From NCBI GenBank assembly GCA_033782935.1, contig JAWQEG010001234.1, positions 1,310,501 to 1,374,500 on the forward strand: a DNA stretch of 64,000 nucleotides, in the 5' to 3' direction. The translations under genes and the position numbers were made by a program. The notes under the pieces were generated by a model, which did no database searches, was not told the DNA's origin, and worked only from the letters and a program-made list of their open reading frames with translations. This stretch comes from Petrolisthes cinctipes (lineage: Eukaryota; Arthropoda; Malacostraca; Decapoda; Porcellanidae). This document shows positions 12,850-27,485 of this stretch, in pieces; position 1 is the stretch's first letter, and each line of letters starts with the position of its first letter.

Positions 12850-15800
12850 AGGGTGTTTGGAGCCTGAATTTTAGATATAAACGGGTACCGAAGATGCATG
12901 CACATATCGACTTTGGACACTTAAAATATGGATTTTTAGGATGTTTTGAGCTTTTTTTTTTAAACATTCTAGCACTGAGTACAGATCGCTTCTGGGACCC
13001 AAAAACATCGAATTTTTGGGTGTTTTGAGGTTGAATTTGAGATAAAAACGAGTGCAGAAGATGCATACACATATTGACTTTGTGCATCTAAAATATTGAT
13101 TTTCAGCATATTTTGGGCCTGTATTTGAGTAGGCATGTACAGATCGCTTCTGGGACCCCAAAATATCGAATTTTCGGGTGTTTGGAGCCTGATTTTGAGA
13201 TAAAAACGGGTACAGAAGATGCATGCACATATCGACTTTTTGGCACCTAAAATATCGATTTTCTGTATGTTTTGGGCCTGTATTTTGAAAATACTTTAAC
13301 ACCGAGTAGGCATGTACAGATCGCTTCTGGGACCCAAAAACATCGAATTTTCGGGTGTTAGGAGCCTAAATTTGAGATATAAACGGGTACAGAAGATGCA
13401 CGCATATATCGACTTTTGGGCACCTAAAATATCAATTTTGAGCATGTTTTGGGTCTTTTTCTTGAAAACATTCTATCTAAGAGTAGGCATGTACAGATCG
13501 CTTCTGGGACCCAAAAATACCAAATTTTTGGGTGTTTTTAACCTGAATTTGAGATATAAACGGGTACAGAAGATTCATGCACATATCGACTTTGGACACT
13601 TAAAATATCGATTTTTAGCATGTTTTGAGCCTATATTTTGAATAGATTCTAGCACGGAGTAGGCATGTACAGATCGCTTCTGAGACCCCAAAATATCGAA
13701 TTTTCGGGTATTTTGGGCCAGAATTTGAGATATCAACTATGGGCACCTAAAATATCGATTTTTAGCATGTTTTGGGATTATATTTTTAAAATATTCTAGC
13801 ACTGAGTAGGCATGTACAGATCGCTTCTGGGACCCCAAAATATCGAATTTCGGTTGTTTTGAGCCTGAATTTGAGATATAAACGGTTACAGAAAATGCAT
13901 GCACATATTGACTTTGGGCACCTAAAATATCGATTTTCAGCATGTTTTGGTCCTGTATTTTGAAAATACTCTAACACGGAGTAGGCATGTACAGATCGCT
14001 TCTGGGACCCAAAAATATCGATTTTTCGGGTGTTTTGAGCCTGAATTTGAGATATAAACAGGTACTGAAGATGCATGCACATATCGTCTTTTGGGCACCT
14101 AAAATATCGATTTTGAGCATGTTTTCGGTCTGTATCTTGAAAACATTCTAACTAGGAGTAGGCATGTACATATCGCTTCTAGGACCCAAAAATACCGATT
14201 TTTGGGGTGTTTTGAGCCTGAATTTGAGATATAAACGGGTACAGCAGATGCATGCATATATCGACTTTGGACACTTAAAATATCGATTTTTAGCATGTTT
14301 TGAGCCTATACTTTGAAAACATTCTAGCGCTGAGTAGGCATGTACAGATCGCTTCTGTGTCCCAAAAATATCGAATATTCAGATGTTTTAGCATGTTTTG
14401 AGCCTATATTTTGAAAAGATTCTAGCACGGAGTAGGCATGTACAGATCGCTTCTGAGACCCCAAAATATCGAATTTTCGGGTATTTTGGGCCAGAATTTG
14501 AGATATCAACTATGGGCACCTAAAATATCGATTTTTAGCATGTTTTGGGATTATATTTTTAAAATATTCTAGCACTGAGTAGGCATGTACAGATCGCTTC
14601 TGGGACCCCAAATAACGAATTTCGGTTGTTTTGAGCCTTTATTTGAGATATAAACGGTTACAGAAAATGCATGCACATATTAACTTTGGGCACCTAAAAT
14701 ATCGATTTTTAGCATGTTTTGGTCCTGTATTTTGAAAATACTCTAACACGGAGTAGGCATGTACAGATCGCTTCTGGGACCCAAAAATATCGATTTTTCG
14801 GGTGTTTTGAGCCTGAATTTGAGATATAAACAGGTACTGAAGATGCATGCACATATCGTCTTTTGGGCACCTAAAATATCGATTTTGAGCATGTTTTCGG
14901 TCTGTATTTTTGAAAACATTCTAACTAGGAGTAGGCATGTACATATCGCTTCTAGGACCAAAAAATACCGATTTTTGGGGTGTTTTGAGCCTGAATTTGA
15001 GATATAAACGGGATTCAGCATATGCATGCATATATCAACTTTGGACACTTAAAATATCGATTTTTAGCATGTTTTTAGCCTGAATCTGAGTAGGCATGTA
15101 CAGATCGCTTCTGGGACCCAAAAATATCGAATTTTCGTGTGTTTTGAGCCTGAATTTGAGATATAATCGTTTACAGAAGATGTATACACATATCGACTTT
15201 GGACACTTAAAATATCGATTTTTAGCATATTTTTGAGCCTATACTTTGAAAACATTCTAGCACTGAGTAAGCATGTACAGATCGCTTCTGGGACCCAAAA
15301 ATATCGAATTTTCGGGTGTTTTGAGGTTGAATTTGGGATATAAACGTGTGCAGAAGATGCATACACATATTGACTTTGGGCACATAAAATATCGATTTTT
15401 AGCATGTTTTGGGCCTGTATCTGAGTAGGCATGTACAGATCGCTTCTGGGATCCCAAAATATCGAATTTTCTGGTGTTTGGAGCCTGAATATGATATATA
15501 AACGGGTACAGAAGATGCATGCACATATTGACTTTTGGGCACCTAAAATATCGATTTTGAGCATGTTTTGGGTCTGTATCTTGAAAACATTCTAACTAGG
15601 AGTAGGCATGTACAGATCGTTTCTAGGACCCAAAAATACCGAATTTTTTGGTGTTTTGAGCCTGAATTTGATATATAAACGGGTACAGAAGATGCATGCA
15701 CATATCGACTTTTGGCACCTAAAATATCGATTTTTAGCATGTTTTGGGCCTATATTTTGAAAATATTCTAGCACTGAGTAGGCATGTACAGATCGCCTCT

Positions 15801-18450
15801 GGGACCCCAAAATATCGAATTTTTGGGTGTTTTGAGCCTAAATTTGAGATATAAACGGGTACAGAATATGCATGCACATATCGACTTTTGGGCACCTAAA
15901 ATATCGATTTTGAGCATGTTTTGGGTCTGTATCGTGAAAACATTCTATCTAGGAGTAGGCATGTACAGATCGCTTCTGGGACCCAAAAATACCAATTTTC
16001 GGGTGTTTTGAGCCTGAATTTGAGACATAAACGGGTACAGAAGATTCATGCACATATCGACTTTGGACACTTAAAATATCGATTTTTAACATGTTTTGAG
16101 CCTATATTTTGAAAACATTCTAGCACGGAGTAGGCATGTACATATCGCTTCTGAGACCCCAAAATACCGATTTTTTGGGTGTTTTGGGCCTGAATTTGAG
16201 ATATCAACATCGGGCACCTTAAATATCGATTTTTAGCATGTTTTGGGCCTATATTTTGAAAATATTCTAGCACTGAGAAGGCATGTACAGATCGCTTCTG
16301 GGACCCCAAAATATCGAATTTCGGTTGTTTTGAGCCTGAAATTGAGATATAAACGGTTACAGAAAATGCATGCACATATCGACTTTGGGCACCTAAAATA
16401 CCGATTTTTAGCATGTTTTGGGCCTATATTTTGAAAATACTCTATCACGGAGGACGCAAGTACAGATCGCTTCTGGGACCCCAAAATATCGACTTCTCGT
16501 GTGTTTGGATCCTGATTTTGAGATATAAACGGGTAAATAGGATGCATGCACATATCGACTTTTGGGCACCTAAAAGATCGATTTTCAATATGTTTTGGGC
16601 CTGTATATTGAAAATTCTCTAACACTGAGTAGGCATGTACAGATCGCTTCTGGGACCCCAAAATATCGAATTTTCGGGTGTGTTGAGCCTGAATTTGAGA
16701 TATCGACTTTGGGCACCTAAAATATCGATTTTTAGCATGTTTTGGGCCTATACTTTGAAAAACTTTCTAGCACTGAGTAGGCATGTACAGATTGCTTCTG
16801 GGACCCAAAAATATCGTATTTTCGGGTGTTTTGAGGTTGAATTTGAGATATAAACATGTGCAGAAGATGCATACACATATTGACTTTGGGCACCTAAAAT
16901 ATCGATTTTCAGCATGTTTTGGGCCTGTATTTGAATAGGCATGTACAGATCGTTTTTGCGACCCCAAAATATCGAATTTTCGGGTGTTTGGAGCCTGAAT
17001 TTGAGATATAAACGGGTACAGAAGATGCATGCACATATCGACTTTTGGGCACCTTATATATCGATTTTCAGTATGTTTTTGGCCTGTATTTCGAAAATAC
17101 TCTAACACGGAGTGCGCATGTACTGTTCGCTTCAGGGACCCCAAAATATCGAATTTTCGGGTGTTTGGAGCCTGAATTTTAGATATAAACGGGTACCGAA
17201 GATGCATGCACATATCGACTTTGGACACTTAAAATATCGATTTTTAGGATGTTTTGAGCCTTTATTTTGAAAACATTCTAGCACTGAGTACAGATCGCTT
17301 CTGGGACCCAAAAACATCGAATTTTTGGGTGTTTTGAGGTTGAATTTGAGATATAAACGAGTGCAAAAGATGCATACAAATATTGACTTTCGGCTCCTAA
17401 AATATCGATTTTCAGCATGTTTTGGGCCTGTATTTTGAAAATATTCTAGCACTAGGTAGGCATGTACAGATCGCTTCTGGAAACCCAAAATATCGAATTT
17501 TCGGGTGTTTGGAGCCTGAATTTGAGATATAAACAGGTACTGAAGATGCATGTACATATTGATTTTTGGGCACCTAAATTATCGATTTTGAGCATGTTTT
17601 TGGTCTCTATCTTGCAAACATTCTAACTAGGAGTAGGCATGTACAGATCGTTTCTAGGACCCAAAAATACCGAATTTTTGGGTGTTTTGAGCCTGAATTT
17701 GATATATAAACGGGTACAGAAGATGCATGCACATATCGACTTTGGGCACCTAAAATATCGATTTTTAGCATGTTTTGGGCCTATATTTTGAAAATATTCT
17801 AGCACTGAGTAGGCATGTACAGATTGCTTCTGGGACCCCAAAATATCGAATTTTCGGGTGTTAGGAGCCTAAATTTGAGATATAAACGGGTACAGAAGAT
17901 GCACGCATATATCGACTTTTGGGCAACTAAAATATCAATTTTGAGCATGTTTTGGGTCTGTTTCTTGAAAACATTCTGTCTAGGAGTAGGCATGTACAGA
18001 TCGCTTCTGGGACCCAAAAATACCAAATTTTTGGGTGTTTTTAACCTGAATTTGAGATATAAACGGGCACAGAAGATTCATGCACATATCGACTTTGGAC
18101 ACTTAAAATATCGATTTTTAGCATGTTTTGAGCCTATATTTTGATAAGATTCTAGCACGGAGTAGGCATGTACAGATCGCTTCTGAGACCTCAAAATATC
18201 GAATTTTCGGGTATTTTGGGCCAGAATTTGAGATATCAACTATGGGCACCTAAAATATCGATTTTTTAGCATGTTTTGGGATTATATTTTTAAAATATTC
18301 TAGCACTGAGTAGGCATTTACAGATCGCTTCTGGGACCCCAAAATATCGAATTTCGGTTTTTTTGAACCAGAATTTGAGATATTAACGGTTACAGAAAAT
18401 GCATGCACATATTGACTTTGGGCACCTAAAATATCGATTTTCAGCATGTT
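12850..18450 (+). repeat. Duplicated satellite block with 4.3-4.5 kb offset
   Basis: The stretch from about 12850 to 14190 reappears at about 17160 to 18450. Shared rare states include the 8-bp deletion giving 'gcactgagtacagatcg' (12977 and 17286, offset 4309), 'gggtgttaggagcc' with 'gatgcacgcatatatcg', 'ggtgtttttaacctg', and 'gggattatatttttaaaat'. The offset rises to about 4503 at 13312/17815 and 4513 at 13737/18250, so one copy has gained or lost about one monomer. The intervening 14.2-17.2 kb carries a mosaic of related monomers. Confidence 0.75.
13617..15060 (+). repeat. 773-bp tandem duplication with an off-phase junction
   Basis: Copy 1 (about 13617-14389) and copy 2 (about 14390-15060) share rare variants: 'gattctagcacggag', 'gggtattttgggccag', 'gggattatatttttaaaat', 'atcgtcttttggg' and 'cgatttttggggtg'. 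The junction at about 14389/14390 is abnormal: 'atattcagatgtttt' from the first half of a monomer is joined directly to 'agcatgttttgagcc' from the second half. This leaves a truncated monomer of about 99 bp. Near 18842 a related monomer with the same 'atattcagatgttttgagg' variant is full length, so the truncation is derived. Both joined ends share 'atgtttt', which suggests microhomology-guided exchange between the two homologous halves. Confidence 0.8.
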
Positions 18451-20444
18451 TTGGTCCTGTATTTTGAAAATACTCTAACACGGAGTAGGCATGTACAGAT
18501 CGCTTCTGGGACCCAAAAATATCGAATTTTCGTGTGTTTTGAGGTTGAATTTATGATATAAACGAGTGCAGAAAATGCATACACATATTGACTTTGGGCA
18601 CCTAAAATATCGATTTCCAGCATGTTTTGAGCCTGAATCTGAGTAGGCATGTACAGATCGCTTCTGGGACCCAAAAATATCGAATTTTCGGGTGTTTTGA
18701 GCCTGAATTTGAGATATAATCGTTTACAGAAGATGTATACACATATCGACTTTGGACACTTAAAATATCGATTTTTAGCATATTTTTGTGCCTATACTTT
18801 GAAAACATTCTAGCACTGAGTAGGCATGTACAGATCGCTTCTGTGTCCCAAAAATATTGAATATTCAGATGTTTTGAGGTTGAATTTGGGATATAAACGG
18901 GTGCAGAAGATGTATACACATTTTGACTTTGGTCACCTAAAATATCGATTTTCCGCATGTTTTGGGCCTGTATTTTGAAAATACTCTAACACGGAGTAGG
19001 CATAAACAGATCGCTTCAGGGACCCCAAAATATCGAATTTTTGGGTGTTTTGAGCCTGAATTTTAGATATATACGGGTACAGAAGATGCATAGACATATT
19101 AACTTTGGGCACCTAAAATATCGATTTTCAGCATGTTTTGGGCCTGTATCTGAGTAGCCATGTACAGATCGCTTCTGGGTCCCCAAAATATCAAATTTTC
19201 TGGTGTTTGGAGCCTGAATTTGAGATATAAATGGGTATAGAAGAGCCATGCACATATCGACTTTTTGGCACCTAAAATATCGATTTTCTGTATGTTTTCG
19301 GCCTGTATTTTGAAAATACTCTAACACAGAGTAGGCATGTACAGATCGCTTTTCGGACCCCAAAATATCGAATTTTCGGGTGTTTTGGGCCTGAATTTGA
19401 TATATCGACTTTGGTCACCTAAAATATCGATTTTTAGCATGTTTTGGGCCTATATTTTGAAAACATTCTAGCACTGCGTAGGCATGTAGAGATCGCTTCT
19501 GGGACCCAAAAATATCAAATTTTCGGGTGTTTTATGGTTGAATTTGGGATATAAACGTGTGCAGAAGATACATACACATATTGACTTTGGTCACCTAAAA
19601 AATCGATTTTCAGCATGTTTTGGGCCTGTATTTTGAAAATACTCTAACACGGAGTAGGCAAGTACAGATCGCTTCTGGGACCCCAAAATATCGAATTTTC
19701 GGGTGTTTGGAGCCTGAATTTGAGATATAAACGGGTACAGAAGATGCATGCACTTATCGACTTTTGGGCACCTAATAGATCGATTTTCAGTATGTTTTGG
19801 GAATGTATTTTGAAAATACTCTAACACGGAGTAGGCATGTACAGTTCGCTTCTGGGGCCCAAAAATATCGAATTTTCGGCAGTTTTGGGCCTGAATTTGA
19901 GATATCGACTTTGGGCACCTAAAATCTCGATTTGTAGCATACTTTGGCCCTATATTTTGAAAATATTCTAGCACTAAGTAGGCATGTACACATCACTTCT
20001 GGGACCCCAAAATATCGAAATTTTGGGTATTTTGAGCCTAAATTTGAGATATAAACGGGTACAGAAGATGCATGCACATATCGACTTTTGGGCACCTAAA
20101 ATATCGATTTTGAGCATATTTTGGGTCTGTATCTTGAAAACATTCTAACTAGGAGTAGGCATGTACAGATCGCTTCTTGGACCCAAAAAGTGTGCAGAAG
20201 ATGCATACACATATTGACTTTGGGCACCTAAAATATCGATTTTTAGCATGTTTTGAGCCTATATTTTGAAAACATTCTAGCACTGAGTAGGCATGTACAG
20301 ATCGCTTCTGGGACCCAAAAATATCGAATTTTCGGGTGTTTTGAGGTTGAATTTGGGATATAAACGTGTGCAGAAGATGCATACACATATTGACTTTGGG
20401 CACCTAAAATATCGATTTTTAGCATGTTTTAGGCCTGTATCTGA

Positions 20445-23400
20445 GTAGGCATGTACAGATCGCTTCTGAGACCCAAAAATATCGAATTTTCGGGTGTTTT
20501 AAGGTTGAATTTGGGATATAAACGTGTGCAGAAGATGCATACACATATTGACTTTTGTCACCTAAAAAATCGATTTTCAGCATGTTTTTGGCCTGTATTA
20601 TGAAAATACTCTAACACGGAGTAGGCAAGTACAGATCGCTTCTGGGACCCCAAAGTATAGAATTTTCGGGTGTTTGGAGCCTCAACTTGAGATATAAACG
20701 GGTACAGAAGATGCATGCACATATCGACTTTTGGGCACCTAAAATATCGATTTTCTGTATGTTTTGGGCCTGTATTTTGAAAATACTCTAAAACGGAGTA
20801 GGCATGTACAGATCGTTTCTGGGACCCCAAAATATCGAATTTTCGGGTGTTTTTTGCCTGAATTTGAGATATCGACTTTGGGCACCTAAAATATCGATTT
20901 TTAGCATGTTTGGGCCTATATTTTGAAAATATTCTAGCACTGAGTAGGCATGTACAGATCGCTTCTGGGACCCAAAAATATCAAATTGTCTGGTGTTTTG
21001 AGCCTGAATTTAAGATATAAACGGGTACAGAAGATGCATGCACATATCGACTTTCGGCACCTATAATATCGATTTTCAGCATGTTTTGGGCCTGTATTTT
21101 GAAAGTACTCTAACACGGAGTAGGCATGTACAGATCGCTTCTGTGAACAAAAATATCGAATTTTTGGGTGTTTTGAGCCTGAATTTGAGATACAAACAGG
21201 TACTGAAGATTCATGCACATATCGACTTTTGGGCACCTAAAATATCGATTTTTAAGCATGTTTTGGGTCTGTATCTTGAAAACATTCTAACTAGGAGTAG
21301 GCATGTACAGATCGCTTCGAGGACCCAAAAATACCGAATTTTGGGGTGTTTTAAACCTGAATTTAAGATATAAACGGGTACAGAAGATGCATGCACATAT
21401 CGACTTTGGACACTTAAAATATCGATTTTTAGCATGTTTTGAGCCTATAATTTGAAAACATTCTAGCCTTGAGTAGGCACGTACAGATTGCTTCTGGGAC
21501 CCAAAAATATCGAATTTTCGGGTGTTTGAGGTTGAATTTGAGATATAAACGCGTGCAGAAGATGCATACACATATTGACTTTGGGCACCTAAAATATCGA
21601 TTTTCAGCATGTTTTGGACCTGTATCTGAGTAGACATGTACAGATCTCTTCTGGGACCCCAAAGTATCGAATTTTCGGGTGCTTAGAGCCTGAATTTGAG
21701 ATATAAAAGGGTACAGAAGATGCATGCACATACCGACTTTTGGGCACCTAAAAGATCGATTTTCAGTATGTTTTTGGCCTGTATTTTGAAAATACTCTAA
21801 CACGGAGTAGGCATGTACAGATTGCTTCTGGGACCCCAAAATATCAAATTTTCGGGTGTTTTCTGCCTGAATTTGAGATATCGACTTTCGGCACCTAAAA
21901 TATCTATTTTTAGCATGTTTTGGGCCTTTATTTTGAAAATATTCTAGCACTGAGTAGGCATGTACAGATCGCTTCTGGGACCCCAAAATACCGAATTTTC
22001 GTGTGTTTAGAGCCTGAATTTGAGATATAAACGGGTACAGAAGATGCATGCACATATTGACTTTTGGGCACCTAAACGATCGATTTTCATTATGTTTTGG
22101 GCCTGTATCTGAGTAGGCATGTACAAATCGCTTCTGGGACCCCAAAGTATCAAATTTTTGGGTGTTTTCAGCCTGAATTTGAGATATAAACGGGTACTGA
22201 AGATGCATGCACATATCGACTTTGGACACTTAAAATATCGAATTTTAGCATGTTTTGAGCCTATATTTTGAAAACATTCTAGCACTGCTTAGGCATGTAC
22301 AGATCGCTTCTGGGACCCCATAATATCGAATTTTCGGGTGTTTTAAGGTTGAATTTGGGATATAAACGTGTACAGAAGATGCATACACATATTGACTTTG
22401 GTCACCTAAAAAATCGATTTTCAGCGTGTTTTGAGCCTGTATTTTGAAAATACTCTAACACGGAGTAGGCATGTACAGATCGCTTCTGGGACCCCAAAAT
22501 ATCGAATTTTCGGGTGTTTTGGGCCTGAATTTGAGATATCGATTTTGGGCACCTAAAATATCGATTTTTAGCATGTTTAGGGCCTTTATTTTGAAAATAT
22601 TTTAGCACTGAGTAGGCATGTACAGATCGTTTCTGGGACCCCAAAATACCGAATTTTCGGGTGTTTAGAGCCAGAATTTGAGATATAAACGGGTACAGAA
22701 GATGCATGCACATATCGACTTTTGGGCACCTAAACGATCGATTTTCAGTATGTTTTGGGCCTGGATTTTGAAAATACTTTAACACGAAGTAGGCATGTAC
22801 AGTTTGCTTTTGGGGCCCCAAAATATCGAATTTTCGGCAGTTTTGGGCCTGAATTTGAGATATCGACTTTGGGCACCTAAAATCTCGATTTGTAGCATAC
22901 TATGGGACTATATTTTGAAAATATTCTAGCACTAAGTAGGCATGTACAGATCACTTCAGGGACCCCAAAATATCGAATTTTCGGGTGTTTTGAGCCTGAA
23001 TTTGAGATATAAACCGGTACAGAAGATGCATGCACATATCGACTTTTGGGCACCTAAAATATCGATTTTGAGCATGTTTTGGGTCTGTATCTTGAAAACA
23101 TTCTAACTAGGAGTAGGCATGTACAGAACGCTTCTAGGACCCAAAAATACCGAATTTTCGGGTGTTTTGAGCCTGAATTTGAGATATAAACGGGTACAGA
23201 AGATGCATGCATATATCGATTTTGGACACTTAAAATATCGATTTTTAGCATGTTTTGAGCCTATATTTTGAAAACATTCTAGCACTGCGTAGGCATGTAC
23301 AGATCGCTTCTGAGACCCAAAAATATCGAATTTTCGGGTGTTTTAAGGTTGAATTTGGGATATAAACGTGTGCAGAAGATGCATACACATATTGACTTTG

Positions 23401-24590
23401 GTCACCTAAAAAATCGATTTTCAGCATGTTTTTGGCCTGTATTTTGAAAATACTCTAACACGGAGTAGGCAAGTACAGATCGCTTCTGGGACCCCAAAGT
23501 ATCGAATTTTCGGGTGTTTGGAGCCTCAACTTGAGATATAAACGGGTACAGAAGATGCATGCACATATCGACTTTTGGGCACCTAAAATATCGATTTTCT
23601 GTATGTTTTGGGCCTGTATTATGAAAATACTCTAAAACGGAGTAGGCATGTACAGATCGTTTCTGGGACCCCAAAATATCGAATTTTCGGGTGTTTTTTG
23701 CCTGAATTTGAGATATCGACTTTGGGCACCTAAAATATCGATTTTTAGCATGTTTGGGCCTATATTTTGAAAATATTCTAGCACTGAGTAGGCATGTACA
23801 GATCGCTTCTGGGACCCAAAAATATCAAATTGTCTGGTGTTTTGAGCCTGAATTTAAGATATAAACGGGTACAGAAGATGCATGCACATATCGACTTTCG
23901 GCACCTATAATATCGATTTTCAGCATGTTTTGGGCCTGTATTTTGAAAGTACTCTAACACGGAGTAGGCATGTACAGATCGCTTCTGTGAACAAAAATAT
24001 CGAATTTTTGGGTGTTTTGAGCCTGAATTTGAGATACAAACAGGTACTGAAGATTCATGCACATATCGACTTTTGGGCACCTAAAATATCGATTTTTAAG
24101 CATGTTTTGGGTCTGTATCTTGAAAACATTCTAACTAGGAGTAGGCATGTACAGATCGCTTCGAAGACCCAAAAATACCGAATTTTGGGGTTTTTTAAAC
24201 CTGAATTTAAGATATAAACGGGTACAGAAGATGCATGCACATATCGACTTTGGACTCTTAAAATATCGATTTTTAGCATGTTTTGAGCCTATAATTTGAA
24301 AACATTCTAGCCTTGAGTAGGCACGTACAGATCGCTTCTGGGACCCAAAAATATCGAATTTTCGGGTGTTTGAGGTTGAATTTGAGATATAAACGCGTGC
24401 AGAAGATGCATACACATATTGACTTTGGGCACCTAAAATATCGATTTTCAGCATGTTTTGGACCTGTATCTGAGTAGACATGTACAGATCTCTTCTGGGA
24501 CCCCAAAGTATCGAATTTTCGGGTGCTTAGAGCCTGAATTTGAGATATAAAAGGGTACAGAAGATGCATGCACATACCGACTTTTGGGCA
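20445..24590 (+). repeat. Near-identical 1.3-kb satellite blocks at 2844-bp offset
   Basis: About 20445-21746 is repeated at about 23289-24590 with a constant offset of 2844 bp. Only scattered differences are visible (for example near 20591, 20657, 20775, 21317, 21333 and 21489). Shared private variants include 'gtgttttttgcctg', 'tcaaattgtctggtg', 'ctgtgaacaaaaatatcg' and 'gatttttaagcatg'. Another pair in the same region, 'ttttcggcagttttggg' with 'ctcgatttgtagcatac', recurs at 19873 and 22831 (offset 2958). The region is thus a roughly 2.8-3.0 kb higher-order repeat, best preserved in this 1.3-kb part. Confidence 0.8.
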
Positions 24591-24753
24591 CCTAAAATAT
24601 AGATTTTCTGTATGTTTTGGGCCTGTATTTTGAAAATACTCTAACACGGAGTAGGCATGTACAGATCGCTACTGGGACCCCAAAATATCGAATTTTCGGG
24701 TGTTTTGGGCCTGAATTTGAGATATCGACTTTGGGCACCTAAAATATAGATTT

Positions 24754-27480
24754 TTAGCATGTTTTGGGCCTATATTTTGAAAATTTTCTAGCACTGAGTA
24801 GGCATGTACAGATCGCTTCTGGGACCCCAAAATATCGAATTTTCGGGTGTTTTGAGCCTGAATTTGAGATATAAACCGGTACAGAAAATGCATGCACATA
24901 TTGACTTTGGGCACCTAAAATATCGATTTTCAGCATGTTTTGGGCCTGTATTTTGAAAATACTCTAACACGGAGTAGGCATGTACAGATCGCTTCTGGGA
25001 CCCAAAAATATCAAATTTTCGGGTGTTTTGAGCCTGAAATTGAGATATAAACAGGTACTGAAGATGCATGCACATATTGACTTTTGGGCACCTAAGGTAT
25101 CGATTTTGAGCATGTTTTGGGTCTGTATCTTGAAAACATTCTATCTAGGGGTAGGCAAGTACAGATCGCTTCTGGGACCCCAAACTATCGAATTTTCGGG
25201 TGTTTTGAGGTTGAATTTGAGATATAAACGGGTGCACAAGATGTGTACACATATTGACTTTGGTCACCTAAAATATCGATTTTCAGCATTTTTTGGGAGT
25301 GTATATTGAAAATACTCTAACACGGAGTAGGCATGTACAGATCACTTCTGGGACCCCAAAATATCAAATTTTCGGGTGTTTTGGGCCTGAATTTGAAAAA
25401 TCGGATTTGGGCACCTAAAATATCGATTTTTAGCATGTTTGGGCCTATATTTTGAAAATATTCTAGCACTGAGTAGGCATGTACAGATCGCTTCTGCAAC
25501 CCCAAAATATCAAATTTTCGGTGTTTTGAGCCTGAATTTTAGATTTAAACGGGTACAGAAGTTGCATGCACATATCGACTTTGGGCACCTATAATATCGA
25601 TTTTCAGCATGTTTTGGGCCTGTATTTTGAAAGTACTCTAACACGGAGTAGGCATGTACAGATCGCTTCTGTGAACAAAAAATATCGAATTTTCGGGTGT
25701 TTTGAGCCTGAATTTGAGATAAAAACAGGTACTGAAGATTCATGCACATATCGACTTTTGGGCACCTAAAATATCAATTTTTAAGCATGTTTTGGGTCTG
25801 TATCTTGAAAACATTCTAACTAGGAGTAGGCATGTACAGATCGCTTCTGGGACCCAAAAATATCGAATTTTCGGGTGTTTGAGGTTGAATTTGAGATATA
25901 AACGCGTGCAGAAGATGCATACACATATTGACTTTGGGCACCTAAAATATCGATTTTCAGCATGTTTTGGGCCTGTATCTGAATAGGCATGTACAGATCG
26001 CTTCTGGGACCCCAAAGTATTGAATTTTCGGGTGCTTAGATCCTGAATTTGAGATATAAAAGGGTACAGAAGATGCATGCACATATCGACTTTTGGGCAT
26101 CTAAAATATAGATTTTTAGCATGTTTTGGGCCTATATTTTGAAAATTTTCTAGCACTGAGTAGGCATGTACAGATCACTTCTGGGACCCCAAAATATCGA
26201 ATTTTCGGGTGTTTTGAGCCTGAATTTGAGATATAAACGGGTACAGAAAATGCATGCACATATTGACTTTGGGCACCTAAAATATCGATTTTCAGCATGT
26301 TTTGGGCCTGTATTTTGAAAATACTCTAACACGGAGTAGGCATGCACAGATCGCTTCTGGGACCCAAAAATATCAAATTTTCGGGTGTTTTGGGCCTGAA
26401 ATTGAGATATAAACAGGTACTGAAGATGCATGCACATATTGACTTTTGGGCACCTAGAGTATCGATTTTGAGCATGTTTTGGGTCTGTATCTTGAAAACA
26501 TTCTATCTAGGGGTAGGCATGTACAGATCGCTTCTAGGACCCTTAAATACCGAATTTTCGGGTGTTTGGAGCCTGAATTTGAGATATAAACGGGTACAGA
26601 AGATGCATGCACATATCGACTTTGGACACTTAAAATATCGATCTTTAGCAGGTTTTGGGCCTGTATTTTGAAAATACTCTAACACGGAGTCGGCAAGTAC
26701 AGATCGCTTCTGGGACCCCAAAATATCGAATTTTCGGGTGTTTTGAGGTTGAATTTGAGATATAAACGGGTGCACAAGATGTGTACACATATTGACTTTG
26801 GTCACCTAAAATATCGATTTTCAGCATGTTTTGGGCCTGTATATTGAAAATACTCTAACACGGAGTAGGCATGTACAGATCACTTCTGGGACCCCAAAAT
26901 ATCAAATTTTCGGGTGTTTTGGGCCTGAATTTGTAATATCGACTTTGGGCACCTATAATATCGATTTTTAGCATGTTTGGGCCTATATTTTGAAAATATT
27001 CTAGCACTGAGTAGGCATGTACAGATCGCTTCTGCAACCCCAAAATATCAAATTTTCGGGTGTTTTGAGCCTGAATTTTAGATATAAACGGGTACAGAAG
27101 TTGCATGCACATATCGACTTTCGGCACCTATAATATCGATTTTCAGCATGTTTTGGGCCTGTATTTTGAAAGTACTCTAACACGGAGTAGGCATGTACAA
27201 ATCGCTTCTGTGAACCAAAAATATCGAATTTTCGGGTGTTTTGAGCCTGAATTTGAGATAAAAACAGGTACTGTAGATTCATGAACATATCGACTTATGG
27301 GCACCTAAAATATCGATTTTTAAGCATGTTTTGGGTCTGTATCTTGAAAACATTCTAACTAGGAGTAGGCTTGTACAGATCGCTTCTAGGACCCAAAAAT
27401 ACCGAATTTTGGGGTGTTTTGGGCCTGAATTTGAGATATAAACGGGTACAGAAGATGCATGCACATATCGACTTTGGACA
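24754..27480 (+). repeat. Roughly 1.4-1.5 kb higher-order duplication abutting the LINE
   Basis: Monomers from 24754 onward recur 1362 bp later (26116 onward), including the runs around 24980 and 26342. Monomers around 25317 and 25510 recur about 1.5 kb later, at about 26855 and 27001. Shared markers include 'attttctagcactg', 'ctatctaggggtagg', 'gggtgcacaagatgtgtac' and 'cttctgcaaccccaaaat'. The second copy ends shortly before the LINE insertion, so the retroelement lies next to, or truncates, a higher-order unit. Confidence 0.7.
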
Positions 27481-27485
27481 CTTAA

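Larger units (their letters stand above)
10588..27485 (+). repeat. 176-bp satellite array, left arm, segment 2
   Basis: The same satellite continues in the same orientation and phase as before the SINE. All monomer classes are present: A ('ctaacacggag'), B ('ctaactaggag'), C ('ctagcactgag') and D (158 bp), with 147-bp units interspersed. Local oddities include a T-run at about 12952-12961, an 8-bp loss of 'ggcatgta' at about 12980 and 17289, and a monomer near 20185-20195 in which 'acccaaaaa' joins 'gtgtgcagaag', removing about 44 bp. The array stops at 27485 after 'ggacacttaa', in the second half of a monomer, where the LINE tail begins. No gene is seen. Confidence 0.97.

Noticed and set aside
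12940..12965. T-run as a possible second retroelement tail
   Set aside because: Satellite continues in phase on both sides with no foreign sequence; it is a local homopolymer expansion or a sequencing error.
1..27485. Dozens of 60-266 codon reading frames, mostly on the - strand, with repeated peptides
   Set aside because: They are the satellite monomer translated in shifting frames (176 is 3x58+2). The same peptide blocks recur in every frame order, overlap each other, and end wherever a small indel occurs. No start context, domain or codon signature.
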